Source of the DNA: Apostichopus japonicus | Taxonomy: Eukaryota > Echinodermata > Holothuroidea > Aspidochirotida > Stichopodidae | Reading direction: 5' to 3' | DNA length: 64,000 nt | Assembly: GCF_037975245.1 (NCBI RefSeq) | Contig: NC_092576.1 | Location: 35,864,611-35,928,610, forward strand | In this document: one piece after another, positions 38,750-50,521 of the stretch | Position numbering within the stretch: the stretch's first letter is position 1 | Layout of the letters: every line of letters starts with the position of its first letter | Program-made: the position numbers and the translations under genes | The notes under the pieces: generated by a model | The model's input: only the letters and a program-made list of their open reading frames with translations | Database searches by the model: none | Told to the model about the DNA's origin: nothing

Positions 38750-41180
38750 ATTTACACTATTATCAGGCCCGTATCCAGGGGGGGGACGTTGGGGGCGCGA
38801 GCCCCCCGGGTAAGAAAAAGAGGAGAGAAAAAAAGAGAAGAAAAAAGGGAAAAAGAGGGGGGGAAGAAAAGGAGGAGGGGAAGGAAGGGAAAAGAAAAAG
38901 AAGAAAGAGAGAAAAAGGAGAAAGGGAGGGAGTAGAACATAAACCCGGACACCTGGTAGAGAAAGAGGAACAGTGACATAATTACAGCCTGATCCATATT
39001 ATATACACAGGGTAGCCAGTGACGTAGCGAGGACAAGTTATGGAGGGGACGTGCACCTCACCCTACCCCTTACACCGACAACTCCATTTTTGACGTTTCC
39101 ATTTTTCCTCTCTCACTAATGTATCTATATGTATACTATATATAATCTATTATAACCAACTGTGGCTGGTCTTGAACTCGACCGAGTCGTCGGGGAACAT
39201 GACGCATTTCGGGAAGGGGGCGACCACCCCCCCCCCGAGCAAATTTTCTTTACTATCGCTAGTAATTTCAAAATAGAAAATACTTAGATGCAACTTACAA
39301 GGCCTGGGAAGTGTCATTTCCAGCGATCTGGGAGACATTTTCGGGCAAAATTTTCTTGTACGCTTCGCGCCAACTCATGGTGGCGCTACGCTTAGTTGCC
39401 TACAGGCTTCGCCCCTCCCTTGGCAAATTACTAGCTACACGCCAATTCAAATTGGTAAAGCAAAGAGCAGATATAACATTATATCAGCATCAAAACTTTC
39501 TATGTGTGTAGTCAAAGACGTAGGAGCCCAATTGGATTTTGGGGCTGTAACGACTTGCCCGAAAAATATAACCAAAATTTTTCGCGCGCTTCGCGCGCGC
39601 TCAACATGTTAAGGTCAATATCATATAAGTAAGCATCTGTTATTACATCGCATGCCATCGTGTACCATACGGTTGGTGAAAATTGCACAGTATACCGCCG
39701 GATGGAACAACGAAATGTCTTATGTAGATGGAGAAAAAGCATGGAGGTACAATTATGTCAAAACTCTCTTTTACATTAGTAATGGTGAATTAGTCGGCCA
39801 AGCTTAGAACATTATTTTAATTACCAAGGAGATCATTTTTAAACTATTCATTTCCTACATCGTTGCAATGTATTTTTCTTTCAGTAGGTGCCCGAAAATT
39901 TCTCAGCTTACTGCTCGAATTTTCAGGGCGAAAAAATTGGTTGGGGGGGGGATGCAACCCCCGCCTCCTACGCCTATATGTGTAGTGTTCGGTTTCGAAA
40001 TATCTGATACCTGATATCGGAAATATCTGGTATTTTTCATTTCCTTCAACCAAGTTTTATAATAGCTGTTATAAGTATATAATATTAATATTAATTTATT
40101 AATATTTTTACACCAATTAATTAACTGTGTCTGAATTTTCTAAAAATTCCTGACCAACATTCTTCATCATACTTTGCTCCACTCGTACAATTTTGAACTG
40201 TCTGTTAGGTGTTGAAGGAGGTTTTTCTATATTGGTTGTCCATAGATTAAATTTTGTGCAACATGATTGGTATGTTTTGAAGTGATTTTATTCACGAGAA
40301 ATGTGAATTTTTAAATTCTGAACAAATAATGGGCTTAAAACCTTGAAAATGGGGCTTTCGGGTATTGTGGGCCGCGACGTAGAATCACCTACAAAAGCAA
40401 TGATCCACAGGCCATGCGATGAGGTCGAACATGATGTGTGACTGGTGACAATCTTCAAAAAGTTTTTGGATGGAAAAAACAAACATTGGGAAATACTTGG
40501 TTCTCAGGCAAAAAGTGTATATCTATAGTTGTTCATTTTCAAGCCCGAGAGGTGCCATTTCCGGTGATCTGGGGGTATCAAAACTAGAAATTTTCTTGTA
40601 CGCTCCGCGCCAACCGATAGTGGCGCTCCGCTTAGATAGTAATTAGCGCCCCCCCCCCCCCCGGTAAGAAAATCATGGATACGCCCCTGATTATTATCCT
40701 ACTTTGGTGAACTTTGAAGTTGTTGCTTCGATATGAATGTTCAATTAACTTTAAGCAGAATACTCCCTTTTTTTAAATACTATTTTCTTGTCTGGCTTAA
40801 GGATTTGACTGTTATAAAAAAGGAAAAGAAAAAATAGATCAAAGATATTTTCCGTTCAATTACGATAAAGACATCATTTACTCTGACATTTTTAGATGCA
40901 TTTCGCAAAATGTCTGTAAATTACAAAAGTGGTACATTTTTTTACCCTACCAAATGCTACCATGGCCTAAAGATGCAGACCTTTCCAATAATTTTTGTTG
41001 AGTCGACTAATCAAATTCATTCCTCGCTGAGTTCTCCCTCTTAATGCATACATCTGACTGCCCGAGTATCCGCGAGTCGGGCCGCGTTCAGTCAGACATA
41101 AAGACCGCAGGGGGCGTATAGCTAGGCTTCAGTTTTAGGGGGCCTAACGCTCTCCTATAGGGGGCCCGGGTAGCCGGTTA
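38750..41180. repeat. Patchwork of GC-rich dispersed repeat fragments
   Basis: Recurring pieces are ttttcttgtacgctccgcgc (about 40593; near-identical at about 39351), then ccaa and ggcgctccgctta-like words, and C- or G-runs followed by ggtaagaaa near 38808 and 40663. The phrase catggatacgcccctga at about 40674 and a related ccgtatccagggg at about 38768 mark element ends. Copies are fragmented and I see no coding capacity. Confidence 0.6.
38812..38975 (+). repeat. Polypurine tract of about 160 bases
   Basis: Almost uninterrupted A/G, including agaaaaagaagaaagagag-type sequence. The lysine/arginine/glutamate-rich frame across it is an artefact. Confidence 0.9.
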
Positions 41181-42379
41181 TGATTTTCTGAAACATATTA
41201 CAATTATGTATGAATTTCGGTCTTTATGAACCCAAGCCGAGTGCCTAAATTATCTGGGTTATCTGATACAAATGCAGGTCAACTACGGTTTACACAACGT
41301 GCGTATTTCTAGTTTTATTTGGGCTAAGACAATCTATGACACCTCATGAGTGACATTTCAAAAAGTTCAACCGTCCCCTGTTACACGAACCTGATTAAGG
41401 CATATTAATTTTGTATTCTTACATATATACATCTATTGTACTTATAATCATTGCTGCCAATGCCCTAGATATGACAACAAAACACTATGTACACAGAGAA
41501 ACAAAGAAAATGGTTAATACACCTTTTACCAATGTTTAATTTCGACTTTTTCTTTCTTTTCATCTGCGTTGCCTGACATTTTTCACACGTTTCAGTTGTC
41601 AAGATTAACAACTCTGCTATTTCGATGTATATGTTAAGTTTATGTTAAGTTGTGAACTTGTCATATTCAGCATGACTCGAGTTATATATTATGACAACGC
41701 AAGTGCGCATATATGGCGTAGTAACAAAATTGTTCGCGCTTGTGTGTGTATGTGGGTTTTTGTGTGTGTGTGGGGGGGGGGTGGCTGGGTGGTTGGGTGC
41801 CTTTTCGCATATACAAGACACTGACGATAATACCCTTCTATCAATATAGTAGAACAGTCTGGCGATTTGATAAAAACAGATTTTTGCCAATTTAGTTTAC
41901 ACACAGAGTCACTCATACTAAAATTGCAATTTTTTTTATATACTTTCATAGATAAATTTTCCAATATTTTAAGGTGACAAATTATCAATTATATTCCATT
42001 ATAATCACCATCATTATTATATCGAATAAATTGTAAAAAAATACAAGATAATCATAATATTGTCTGGAGATTTACTGCATGCTTTGAAATAATCATGTAA
42101 AGCCATCTAAATATCCCACATATTTTGGCAAGAAACAAAACTGAAGATGAGGAGTTCATTTACAGATGTGACATCCACGGCTTACACATCTGGAATAATC
42201 CTATTTGGTAGAATGAGAAAGTGCTAGCTTTACTTAAAGTGTACTAAATGACAAGCCGATAAAGTTACCAAATTTGCAGAAATATAGACCTATGAGCGGG
42301 CCCGTCTCTCTCTCTTTGTGTTTCGTGTGTTTCTTTTGTCTCAAATTAAAAGAATATTCGAGGTCAAAATTTCGTTTTG
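41181..42379. other. No gene recognised
   Basis: A T/G-rich low-complexity segment lies at 41741-41800. No exon is supported. Confidence 0.45.
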
Positions 42380-43025
42380 ATATGTTAATGAAGAACATTA
42401 GCTAAGCATTCTGGTGATATTTGCATTCATGTTTACAGTTTTTGAGATATTGACAGTTGAATTTACCGCCTTTCTTAACCAACAGTGGACTTGGAACAAA
42501 CAGGTGTGACGTCATACTTGCACATTAATAATAGTGTTTTGTTTTCCTTCAAATGTACCTTTAATTTTGACCTCTAACTTTGACCTGGACTATTCTTTTC
42601 AGGGAAGCCGCTATGGGGAATACTGTCACTGTGTATCGATTTGTCTCGAATATTAAAGGCAATATATGATGAATACGGAGATGCCGTACCGGGCAAACTC
42701 AGACATTAACGAATGGGGCAAAATTAGTACGTTTACGATAACAGCATTATTTATTACAATTGGCTTTAGAAACTTCTCTGAGGCTAAACAGAATAGTCCA
42801 GGTCAAATTTCTTTTATATATGTTAAAGAGGAATAAATCTAATCATGCTGGTGAAATTTTCGCTCAATTCCTATGTACCGTTGTTGAGATATTGACAGTT
42901 TAAATTATCTGATACTCTACCAAATGTGAACTTGAAGCAAACAGGTGTGATGTCATAGTTGCACACTGACAAATAATGTTTTTTTTTTTCCAGTCTACTG
43001 ATTTGACCTTGGATTGGATAGGTTA
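42380..43025. repeat. Diverged direct duplication
   Basis: Blocks at 42380-42600 and 42815-43018 share atatgttaa, tggtgaaat/tggtgatat, ttgagatattgacagtt, aacaggtgtga and gtcata in the same order, about 430 bases apart. Confidence 0.65.
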
Positions 43026-43875
43026 CTAGTTTGTCTAAAGGGGATGTAACGTTTTTAAAATACCAATACCTATGGTACATTCACATTATAATGCATCCAA
43101 TAGTGGAGTAGAAAATTAGATGTAACTTTTGTCCAAAACTGTTTGATGTGTTTGATCGTAACCATTCCTTTGGCATTACAACTGCTAGTGTGGTATTACA
43201 GATGTGATACACCCATGCATGCTCACCATGTTGAAGCGAAATTTTGGACACAGAGATGTACTAGACGCAGACTCCCAGTCGTTTCTCTTAAAACAATTAT
43301 ATAAAGATGTTGATGGTAAAATGACTATTGTAAACAAAGAACTGCTGTTTCTTATATGTGATGTTCCTTTTATGCAGGTGATTAGCAAATGGCTTCTTAT
43401 TTCTTTACACGATGATAGATTCCGAAGACCCGAAGTGTTTCTTTAAAAACAATAAGTTTAGGATAAATGTCCTACGATACTTTATAGAGGACTCTCACCC
43501 TGCTATTTGGTTCATGTTACAAAGAGCAAAACAAAAACGAGATTGCTACAATTACGCTAAGTAATTTATTAAATGCTATCAAAATGGTATTTAGTTTTCA
43601 CCAAGATTCGGCATCTCTTGAAGCATTGAAAGACTTTAGTTAATTTGGTTTTTACTACTGTATGTGGAGATAATTTGAGAGTTTTCACCACCGACAAGAC
43701 TTAAATACCAATTATGTTATTATATTAGTTAATGGGCAAAGCAACACTGACACGGAAACGAGCAAATCAATATTTGGCTTAACCAAGATTCGAACCCGTG
43801 ACAAAAAGGTTACAAATTCGGTATTTAAGATACTGGTTTATGAATAGCTCAAATAAATGGCAATCGACTATATAA

Positions 43876-43945
43876 GAGCTGAATGACCCAATTGCGAGAC
43901 CGCAGGGTTTATAACCTCGAGTTCACTGGTTCGAATCGCATCCTA
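43876..43945 (+). mobile_element. tRNA-like (Ile-type) SINE fragment
   Basis: A B-box ggttcgaatcg at 43928-43938 is preceded by a degenerate anticodon arm around gggtttataacc. The A-box is degraded. A second, weaker B-box in the opposite orientation lies at about 43788-43798. Confidence 0.5.
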
Positions 43946-44576
43946 TTCAAACAATAACTTGTACTTTTCCAATTGTTATATTATCAGATATATTAATGCA
44001 TATTCATTCATTATTGTGAATTAGAGTTTACTCATTATGCATAAAATATGGAGACGAAGCTAAAATGTCCTAAAAGAAAAAAAAAGAAAAAAAAACTCAT
44101 ATGACTTCATACTTTTCTATTGCTACTTGAATAATGGACAAAACACCGCCGTGACAGAATACACATGATACAGGTGAGTGAATGCACTATAAAGGTTCAA
44201 TTTGTCACCTTGATCTACGTGATCCCCTTAAGTCTTCTATTTTTTACACACAATAGCGATTTTGTTTGCAAAACGGAGTTGTTCTCAAAATGCTCTTTGG
44301 GGTGTAACATTCGGCAAATAACTAGTTTTATGTGATACTAAGTGATTGCCTTTGGAATTTTAAGAGAGGGTAAGGAGGTGGGGTTGGGCGGTTGGGGAAG
44401 AGGGGAGGGGGGGGGGTAAATTCCAAGGCCTCTGTCGCATTAATTCATGATGTGCGAAGGTTTTGAAGGGGGATGTTGGTGATACAATATAGATAAAGGG
44501 TTACGACATAAATCCAAGATAATATGTATGATAGATATAACTTCACGCTATAATAGATATAACTTCACGCACACAT
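43946..44576. other. No gene recognised
   Basis: Holds G-rich low-complexity sequence near 44365-44417 and an 18-base direct repeat (atagatataacttcacgc) at about 44531 and 44553. Confidence 0.5.
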
Positions 44577-44602
44577 TTTCGGACACCCTGGTCCTTCGTC
44601 AG
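44577..44602 (-). ncRNA. Hammerhead-core-like sequence
   Basis: The minus strand reads CTGACGA, a short GGAC/GTCC hairpin, then GAAA: the conserved core order of a hammerhead ribozyme. There is one extra A before the stem, and I found no convincing stem I or stem III partners. It may be a relic of a Penelope-like or other retroelement, whose ends are known to carry such motifs. Confidence 0.25.
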
Positions 44603-44626
44603 GTGTAAACAGAGTGTTAGAAATAG

Positions 44627-44768
<142 letters not shown>

Positions 44769-45531
44769 ACAATGCTTTACGCTCCTCAGTCATACATCCA
44801 ATAATCTAAAGTAGTAGGCTATCTCTCTTGAGCTGAATGTTCAATCATTGTCTTACAATGAAGTGTCAGCAAAAAAAAAATCACTACATGGAAATCGGTC
44901 ATTGTTCTGCTACCAGATACATTATTTATAAACTATCACACATTAAATTACTATTTATTATTGTTGTTATTATTATTATTATTATTATTTTAAAGACTGA
45001 CAACAAACTATATCCTAGTCTCTATCTTTGCGAATCGTTTTGACCGAAAGACGCAGAAGCCTTTCATAAACGTTCCTATAAATAATCAGTTAAAGCCGAC
45101 CGGATCCCTTTTCTATATATGTTCTTACTTCCGGTCAACCTCAAGAGAAGCGATGGACAGTGGGCTGTTTGTATGTACAGAAAGTGCTCGTTCGACATAT
45201 CTCAATATGACTAACTTCGCCTGAAACGAATATGCTACGAATAGCTATTTTTAGACCGTTTTCGGTTACCGCATCCCCCACCCCACCCCACCAACCCCTC
45301 CAGGCTTCCCTCGCTATGAAATCTTATGATGGTCTCAGAAGACTGACTCCTACGACTGATAACTACAGTTGACCGTAGGACATAATTGATTCCAGGAACA
45401 TCATTTTGGCGGCTGTAACTATATATAATCAACGGACTTTGCCAAATTGCGATAGATGGGCTTTGCATCACTACAGCGAATTTCAATATTGTCTGCCACA
45501 TCCACGGTATTTATACTGCAAGCAAAATCCA

Positions 45532-47450
45532 TCATTTACAATGTCTTCGAAAGAAATCATTTCCGGCTTTCATAACACTTGCCCTAGAGGTCATGAACTG
45601 TGACCTTGTAACAATGACATCCCAAGTTTCTGCTAACGGAGAGTCATTTACTCTTAGACTACTCAGACTGCTATGAGAATAGTGGACGGCAACAGGTAGA
45701 CGAGGCAGACCAAGAGCGGCCAATCGTTCTCTATATTTTGGTTCCGCTCGACTTTGGTCGCAGTTAAACGGCGACCCAAATACCTCGTTAGCACTGTTCA
45801 CCGTCCACTCGCTCTCTACCCGTTTATCGTCAACGAACTTGACGAGACACAACATGTCCGATACATGCGGAATATCACCATTGTAGTTAAAGATATCCCT
45901 GTCGGCACGCCAGTCGATGTCGGACATCTCCCTTGCGATTCTGATGTACTCTGCCTGAGAACCCGACACCAATGCAGGTACAAACCGTTCGTGTATGGTA
46001 AGCTTGCCGTCGTTGAATGGCGCAGTGCATCCTGGAAGCCGGATCGGCAGGACATCGTAGTCCGTCATCCAACCACCTCCGGCCGCTGCCATGGCGACGT
46101 ACCTCATGAAACACGATACTTCGTAATCTTTCGAGTTGACTGTTGGTAAGGACATGAACTTCTCTCGCAATTGTTGATATTCGGGATGTGCTTTTGCATC
46201 TTCTTCGGTAAGTATCTGAGGGAACCAGCCAGCCTCAGCCCAGGCCTTTTTCCACACCATCAGTATCTCGTTGTTTTCAGTATCATATGCCTCGGCTTTA
46301 TCTGCTAGCTGTTGAAAGTACGTGTACACTACGCATGAAGTATTAAAATCCTCCATCTCTGCTTCTGCATTTTCCACAATCTTTCCCTTCATATTTTGCA
46401 CTTTCATCGGCATTGCTACGTTCTGATCACTATCAACTAATTCAACAAAAGGAGCATCACCTACTTCCTCTTTTGAATGATGCGAAGATAACTGTTTCTT
46501 ACAAGATTGATAACGATCTGTTAGACTTTCAACAGCCGTTGTTATAGACGGCACATCGTTCGCATGATTGATATCATTTGAATAGCCTAGGACGCATATA
46601 TCCATCTCATACAACCTCGTCATCTTCTCCCAGGTCTCTTCATTGTACACGTCCTTACAATTCACATCCTCTTCACGAATGTACGTGTCATCTTTCAAAA
46701 TAGATGTGTCCACCTTAAGACGTTCACCAAGAGCATTCATACTTTCGTTCCATCGTTCAAAAACTAACACTTGATCGAGTCCGAAATGACTTTGGTCGTC
46801 GAAAAGCAAATTGATTTGAGATTTAAGATGCGTCTCGGTCTCTACGTCAACGTCGCCTTCGGGTTGCAACGTCTTCTTTATAAACGCGTTGAATGAAAAA
46901 CTCGTCGTCTCGTCGAAATGTTCATCGACCCATTGATCATCGTTTTCATTCCCTTGACGTTGGCTCAGATACTTCCAAACAGAGAAGAGTCTAGAGCACG
47001 GATGACGCACTACGCAGAACTTATGGTAAGATTTGCCCAGTTCGCTGTCGAAATCGTTGATACTGTAATGACCACCAAGATAATGACCATTTAACAATTC
47101 CCTCTTATCGTCGAAGAGAAAAGAACGTTCGATAAGTAATCCACCGGTTTGTGGAATATGGATAAATAACAGTTTGAATTTTTCAGACACTTGACTAAAG
47201 TCAGGTCCAACTGGGGCGAAATTTCTTCTTAATTCGGCGAGCTGTTCCTCTCTCTGACAAAATGGATCATGTTGGAGCTTCACCCAGCCGGGGGCACAGA
47301 TCCAATCATTTACGTCGTTATCATTTTGGCATCTCTGTGAGGGTGGATTACCGACGGCAGTTTGATTTGAAACGCTTAAAAACCAGCCAATTGGACAGTT
47401 GCTCATGTAGTCAACATCATCGTTTTGTTTGCTAGATTCGTGCAAGTTTT
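45532..47450 (-). CDS. Sulfotransferase-glycosyltransferase fusion protein, main exon
   Basis: With exon 1 (48865-49105) this encodes a predicted 719-residue type II Golgi protein. After a short Cys-rich stem (CPIGWF, CAPGWV, about residues 99-145), a PAPS-type sulfotransferase domain spans about 173-372. Its 5'-phosphosulfate loop is IHIPQTGG and its 3'-phosphate site is VVRHPCSRLFSVW. A charged linker (about 373-445) leads to a GT-A-like glycosyltransferase domain at about 452-682, with SCFMRYVAMAAAGGGWMTDY continuing into DVLP (DXD at 544-546) and a late HYSHSS segment. Such domains move sugar from a nucleotide sugar using a divalent metal. The acceptor and linkage are unknown. The usual loop lysine is Gln181, so sulfotransfer may be weak or lost. 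The exon begins at 47450 after a tttcatttcttcag acceptor (intron phase 1); the open frame itself has no ATG upstream of the sulfotransferase domain except an internal Met. A possible poly(A) signal is at 44954-44959. Confidence 0.85.
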
Positions 47451-48864
47451 CTGAAGAAATGAAAATAGTACAACTAGAATGGTACGACTGTTTTCAATAG
47501 TATGTATACATATTACACGATTAAAGTTCACTTAATATTAACGACAAATATGCTACAAAGTCTAATAATGGCCACTCATTCTCAAACTTCAACACGTATT
47601 TTTACTATTCTAACTTTTGACAGGGGTTATCATTCCTAATAGGGGTATTTAATTTTTTAATATGATGGATGTGGGTCCGGTAATAATTGGCAGAATCAGT
47701 ACTACAAGGAATGTACTGTTGGTAACTTCTAGTCATTTCTATATGCTACTACTGCTATACTTTAACTTCCTCATCGAATTAATATTCATATCACGACCAA
47801 TCTTCTGGTATTCTCTTTTTTATTTATCATGCTTTGCCTATATATATTTATGAATATGAAATTAAAAGTGAGGTATGTCGGATGGAGTATAATTTGATTG
47901 TATGGGAGTGGAATAGGGTTTCGAATTGGGGGTATAGGAGGGGGTCTGTGGTGGTAGGTGGCAAACAGGGGCGAATCTTTCCTTTGCCACCCAGTGCATG
48001 GTAACCCGTCCTGGGGGAGGGGTCTAAGAGTAGTGGTTTCCCTTCCCTTTGAGGGAACTTTGTTCAAGTAAGGCGGCTTAGACCGGGTGCAAAGAGGACT
48101 GTCTTTGGCAAAGCTTTGACCTGATTATACGTTTAGGAATTTTCATTCTCATTTCTTCTTTTCTCTTATATTATTCGGGACTATGGCATGGTGTACCCAT
48201 GCTGGTACCACGCACAGACCGCCCAACCCCCGCTCTAATTAGAACGCCACTGGATGGGGTTATGGAATGGGGTTATTGGATATGGGAATTCATGGAGGAT
48301 ACCGTAGGTATCGGATAGGTTATGAGGAATGAAGGCCTGCAGATGCGATCGCGGTACGTTTTGGGGGAGGAGGGGGGAGGGTTGTAGGGTAGTGGGAAGG
48401 AAATTGGTTCGGCTATGGAATGACGGTATATGATGGGTGTAGAATAGAGTTTAGTTTAAGAGGGAATGGTCCCAATGTTTCAGTAAATAGTATGTTAGTT
48501 CTCGTCCCATATGTTGCGTAATTTCAGCACTAAATATTTCTCTTTTCGTTTTAAAGTATACTGATCTATTCAATTATCTATAATTTTCCACAAGATCGAC
48601 GATTATTTCTACCTTATAAAAATAATATAAAAAAAATTGTACCCTCATTGTTTTGAGGACGTTGGTATTCAACTTTTTTGACTAGTCCAACATAATTGTG
48701 AAAAGGAACATACAGAAAACTGTCACCTTCACCATTGTCAGTTAACCCCCCCCCCCCATCCCCAGCTCCCCTCAATATTACGTAACCAAATCTTAACATG
48801 CTATAATGTCGACTAATGCAACACTGACTAATATCTAGAAGTGTTACGTAACTATGATACTTAC
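47451..48864 (-). other. Intron of the fusion gene
   Basis: A 1414-base GT-AG intron, from GTAAGT at 48859-48864 to CAG at 47451-47453. It holds no repeat array; the G-rich plus-strand stretch at 47880-48020 and runs near 48360-48385 are low complexity. Confidence 0.7.
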
Positions 48865-49105
48865 TGTCGGATTGAGTAACCTCGGATGCTATGATGCGAG
48901 TACTCACAGAATAACCGTTTCCGTCTACTTTTCGACTACAAAATGTAGCTGGTGAAGAGTTGCGTACTACGCTGACATCTTTGTATAACAGAAATAATAT
49001 AATCCCGCTCGTGAAAATGCTTTCCATCAATAACATGAATACATTTAAACGGTGCCGTTTGAATAAATCGATGAGACCATGACATACTTGCTTCCGTATC
49101 GCCAT
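48865..49105 (-). CDS. Sulfotransferase-glycosyltransferase fusion protein, first coding exon (signal anchor)
   Basis: Encodes residues 1-80 plus one base. The ATG at 49103-49105 has A at -3 and G at +4. The N-terminus is basic (MAIRKQ to FKRHR), followed by a hydrophobic segment at about 21-41 (ending GIILFLLY) and a stem, the standard type II Golgi anchor. The exon ends at GAC-A before GTAAGT, phase 1. The main exon begins with two bases that complete this codon as AAA (Lys81), so the reading frame carries through. An alternative donor GTGAGT lies about 40 bases earlier but is phase 0 and would not match. The join itself is inferred. Confidence 0.75.
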
Positions 49106-49834
49106 AATAATCCCGTCCACGTTTAATTTATTTATTATGACTATTTTTGTAATTTTTGTTTCTTGTAAAGTATAGGGTTGACGGTTAAGACGAGACTATG
49201 GGTATAAGCTATAGGGTAACACTGGTACACAAATGACACCTCACACAGTAGTATCATTCGAGTCATATCTATATATTTACTGTATATCTGTTTCGTTAGT
49301 TAATTCGTGTGCAGTCAACCGATGGGTCGTTCTAGGGTTACGGGTGCAGTCATCTATGCAGGATTCAAAAGAAACAACTCTAATTGATGATGTGGAGTGC
49401 ACAATAGCGGTCAGTCTTTAATCAATAGATACAAATATGTGATATTTTGTCACGTTAATCTTCTTTCGAAATGGTACAAGAGGTTCAGTTGAGGCGATGC
49501 TGTTCAATTGTACAAATAAAGGTCGAAAGGGTAATGATCGTAGCGAGCCTTATACTGTATTATTGTCTTTGTCTAAATATTATTGTAGAAGTGTTGCGGT
49601 CGAGTCTCAGAAGAAAGGATATCTTTTCTATTTTGTATTCAAATTCTCGTATAAAGGTCTACGACGATGAAGCAGCCTTTGTTGTGTTCTGTAAAAGTTT
49701 TCCCACCCTTTTGACATGTTCATCGAGTGTTTTACATGTATTCATCACAAAACAGCAAACTAAGATGTTAGACAAGTGTTTTTCTTTCCTGAAAGAGCAT
49801 TACTTGGCGAGTAAATAAGGACTGCTGCAGATAA
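49106..49834. other. Upstream of the fusion gene, with a family 3 fragment
   Basis: The segment at about 49670-49775 matches the reverse complement of 20745-20830. A frame of about 115 codons runs through it (49471-49818, plus). It is only loosely echoed in the other copy, so I regard it as transposon sequence. Confidence 0.5.
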
Positions 49835-50476
49835 TGATGAGAAGAGGGTCTTCCGACAAATTCCTCATTTAAAATTAATCGCATGCAGTTCTATAAACTT
49901 ATTAGTTTGAAATTAACCTATCAGTGAATAGCTAACATGTTTATTTAGGAGCCGTTGCTTAAAAGTTTCATTTACAACAAAATCCCCCCCCCCCCAAAAA
50001 AAAAAGGTGCGTCGGTATCACAGCCATACATAGTGTACACAAATAAAGCATGGTGTTGTAGTACATATTGGTGTGCTGGGCTGCTTACGACGCCAGCAAA
50101 GTTAACATTATTGATCTCATTATTCAATGACGTTCATAGCATTTAAATATTCATATTATGTGCGGGATTCATTGCGATCTTAACGAAAACATCTTTGGAA
50201 AAAAACAACGTTCAAAGTTATACAATTTTCGGCTTTTATTCCACCATGTGAAATTAGATGTGACTAGATAAGTTTGATAGTTTGATATGTCGCTATGGCA
50301 TCGTGGGTGAATGAGGTTGAGAAAATCACAGAATAGGATGCACAAAGCTGCTTTAAGGCTAACCCATCACTAATTGAAATTATTTTCAAACGTCATCGTT
50401 TAGCGATTCATATCCATTTTTAAAAGAACGCGTTAATTTGTCACTGTTAATTTTAAGATGACTATTATCGAAATTG

Positions 50477-50521
<45 letters not shown>

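Noticed and set aside
38653-38976. 107-codon plus-strand frame
   Set aside because: Mostly the translation of a polypurine tract.
44577-44602. Calling an active hammerhead ribozyme
   Set aside because: An extra base at the stem II junction and no identifiable stems I and III; kept only as a low-confidence motif.
45754-46149. 131-codon plus-strand frame
   Set aside because: It is the antisense shadow of the glycosyltransferase domain of the fusion gene.
49471-49818. 115-codon plus-strand frame as a gene
   Set aside because: It overlaps a dispersed repeat; the related copy at 20701-20964 does not keep the same start or length.
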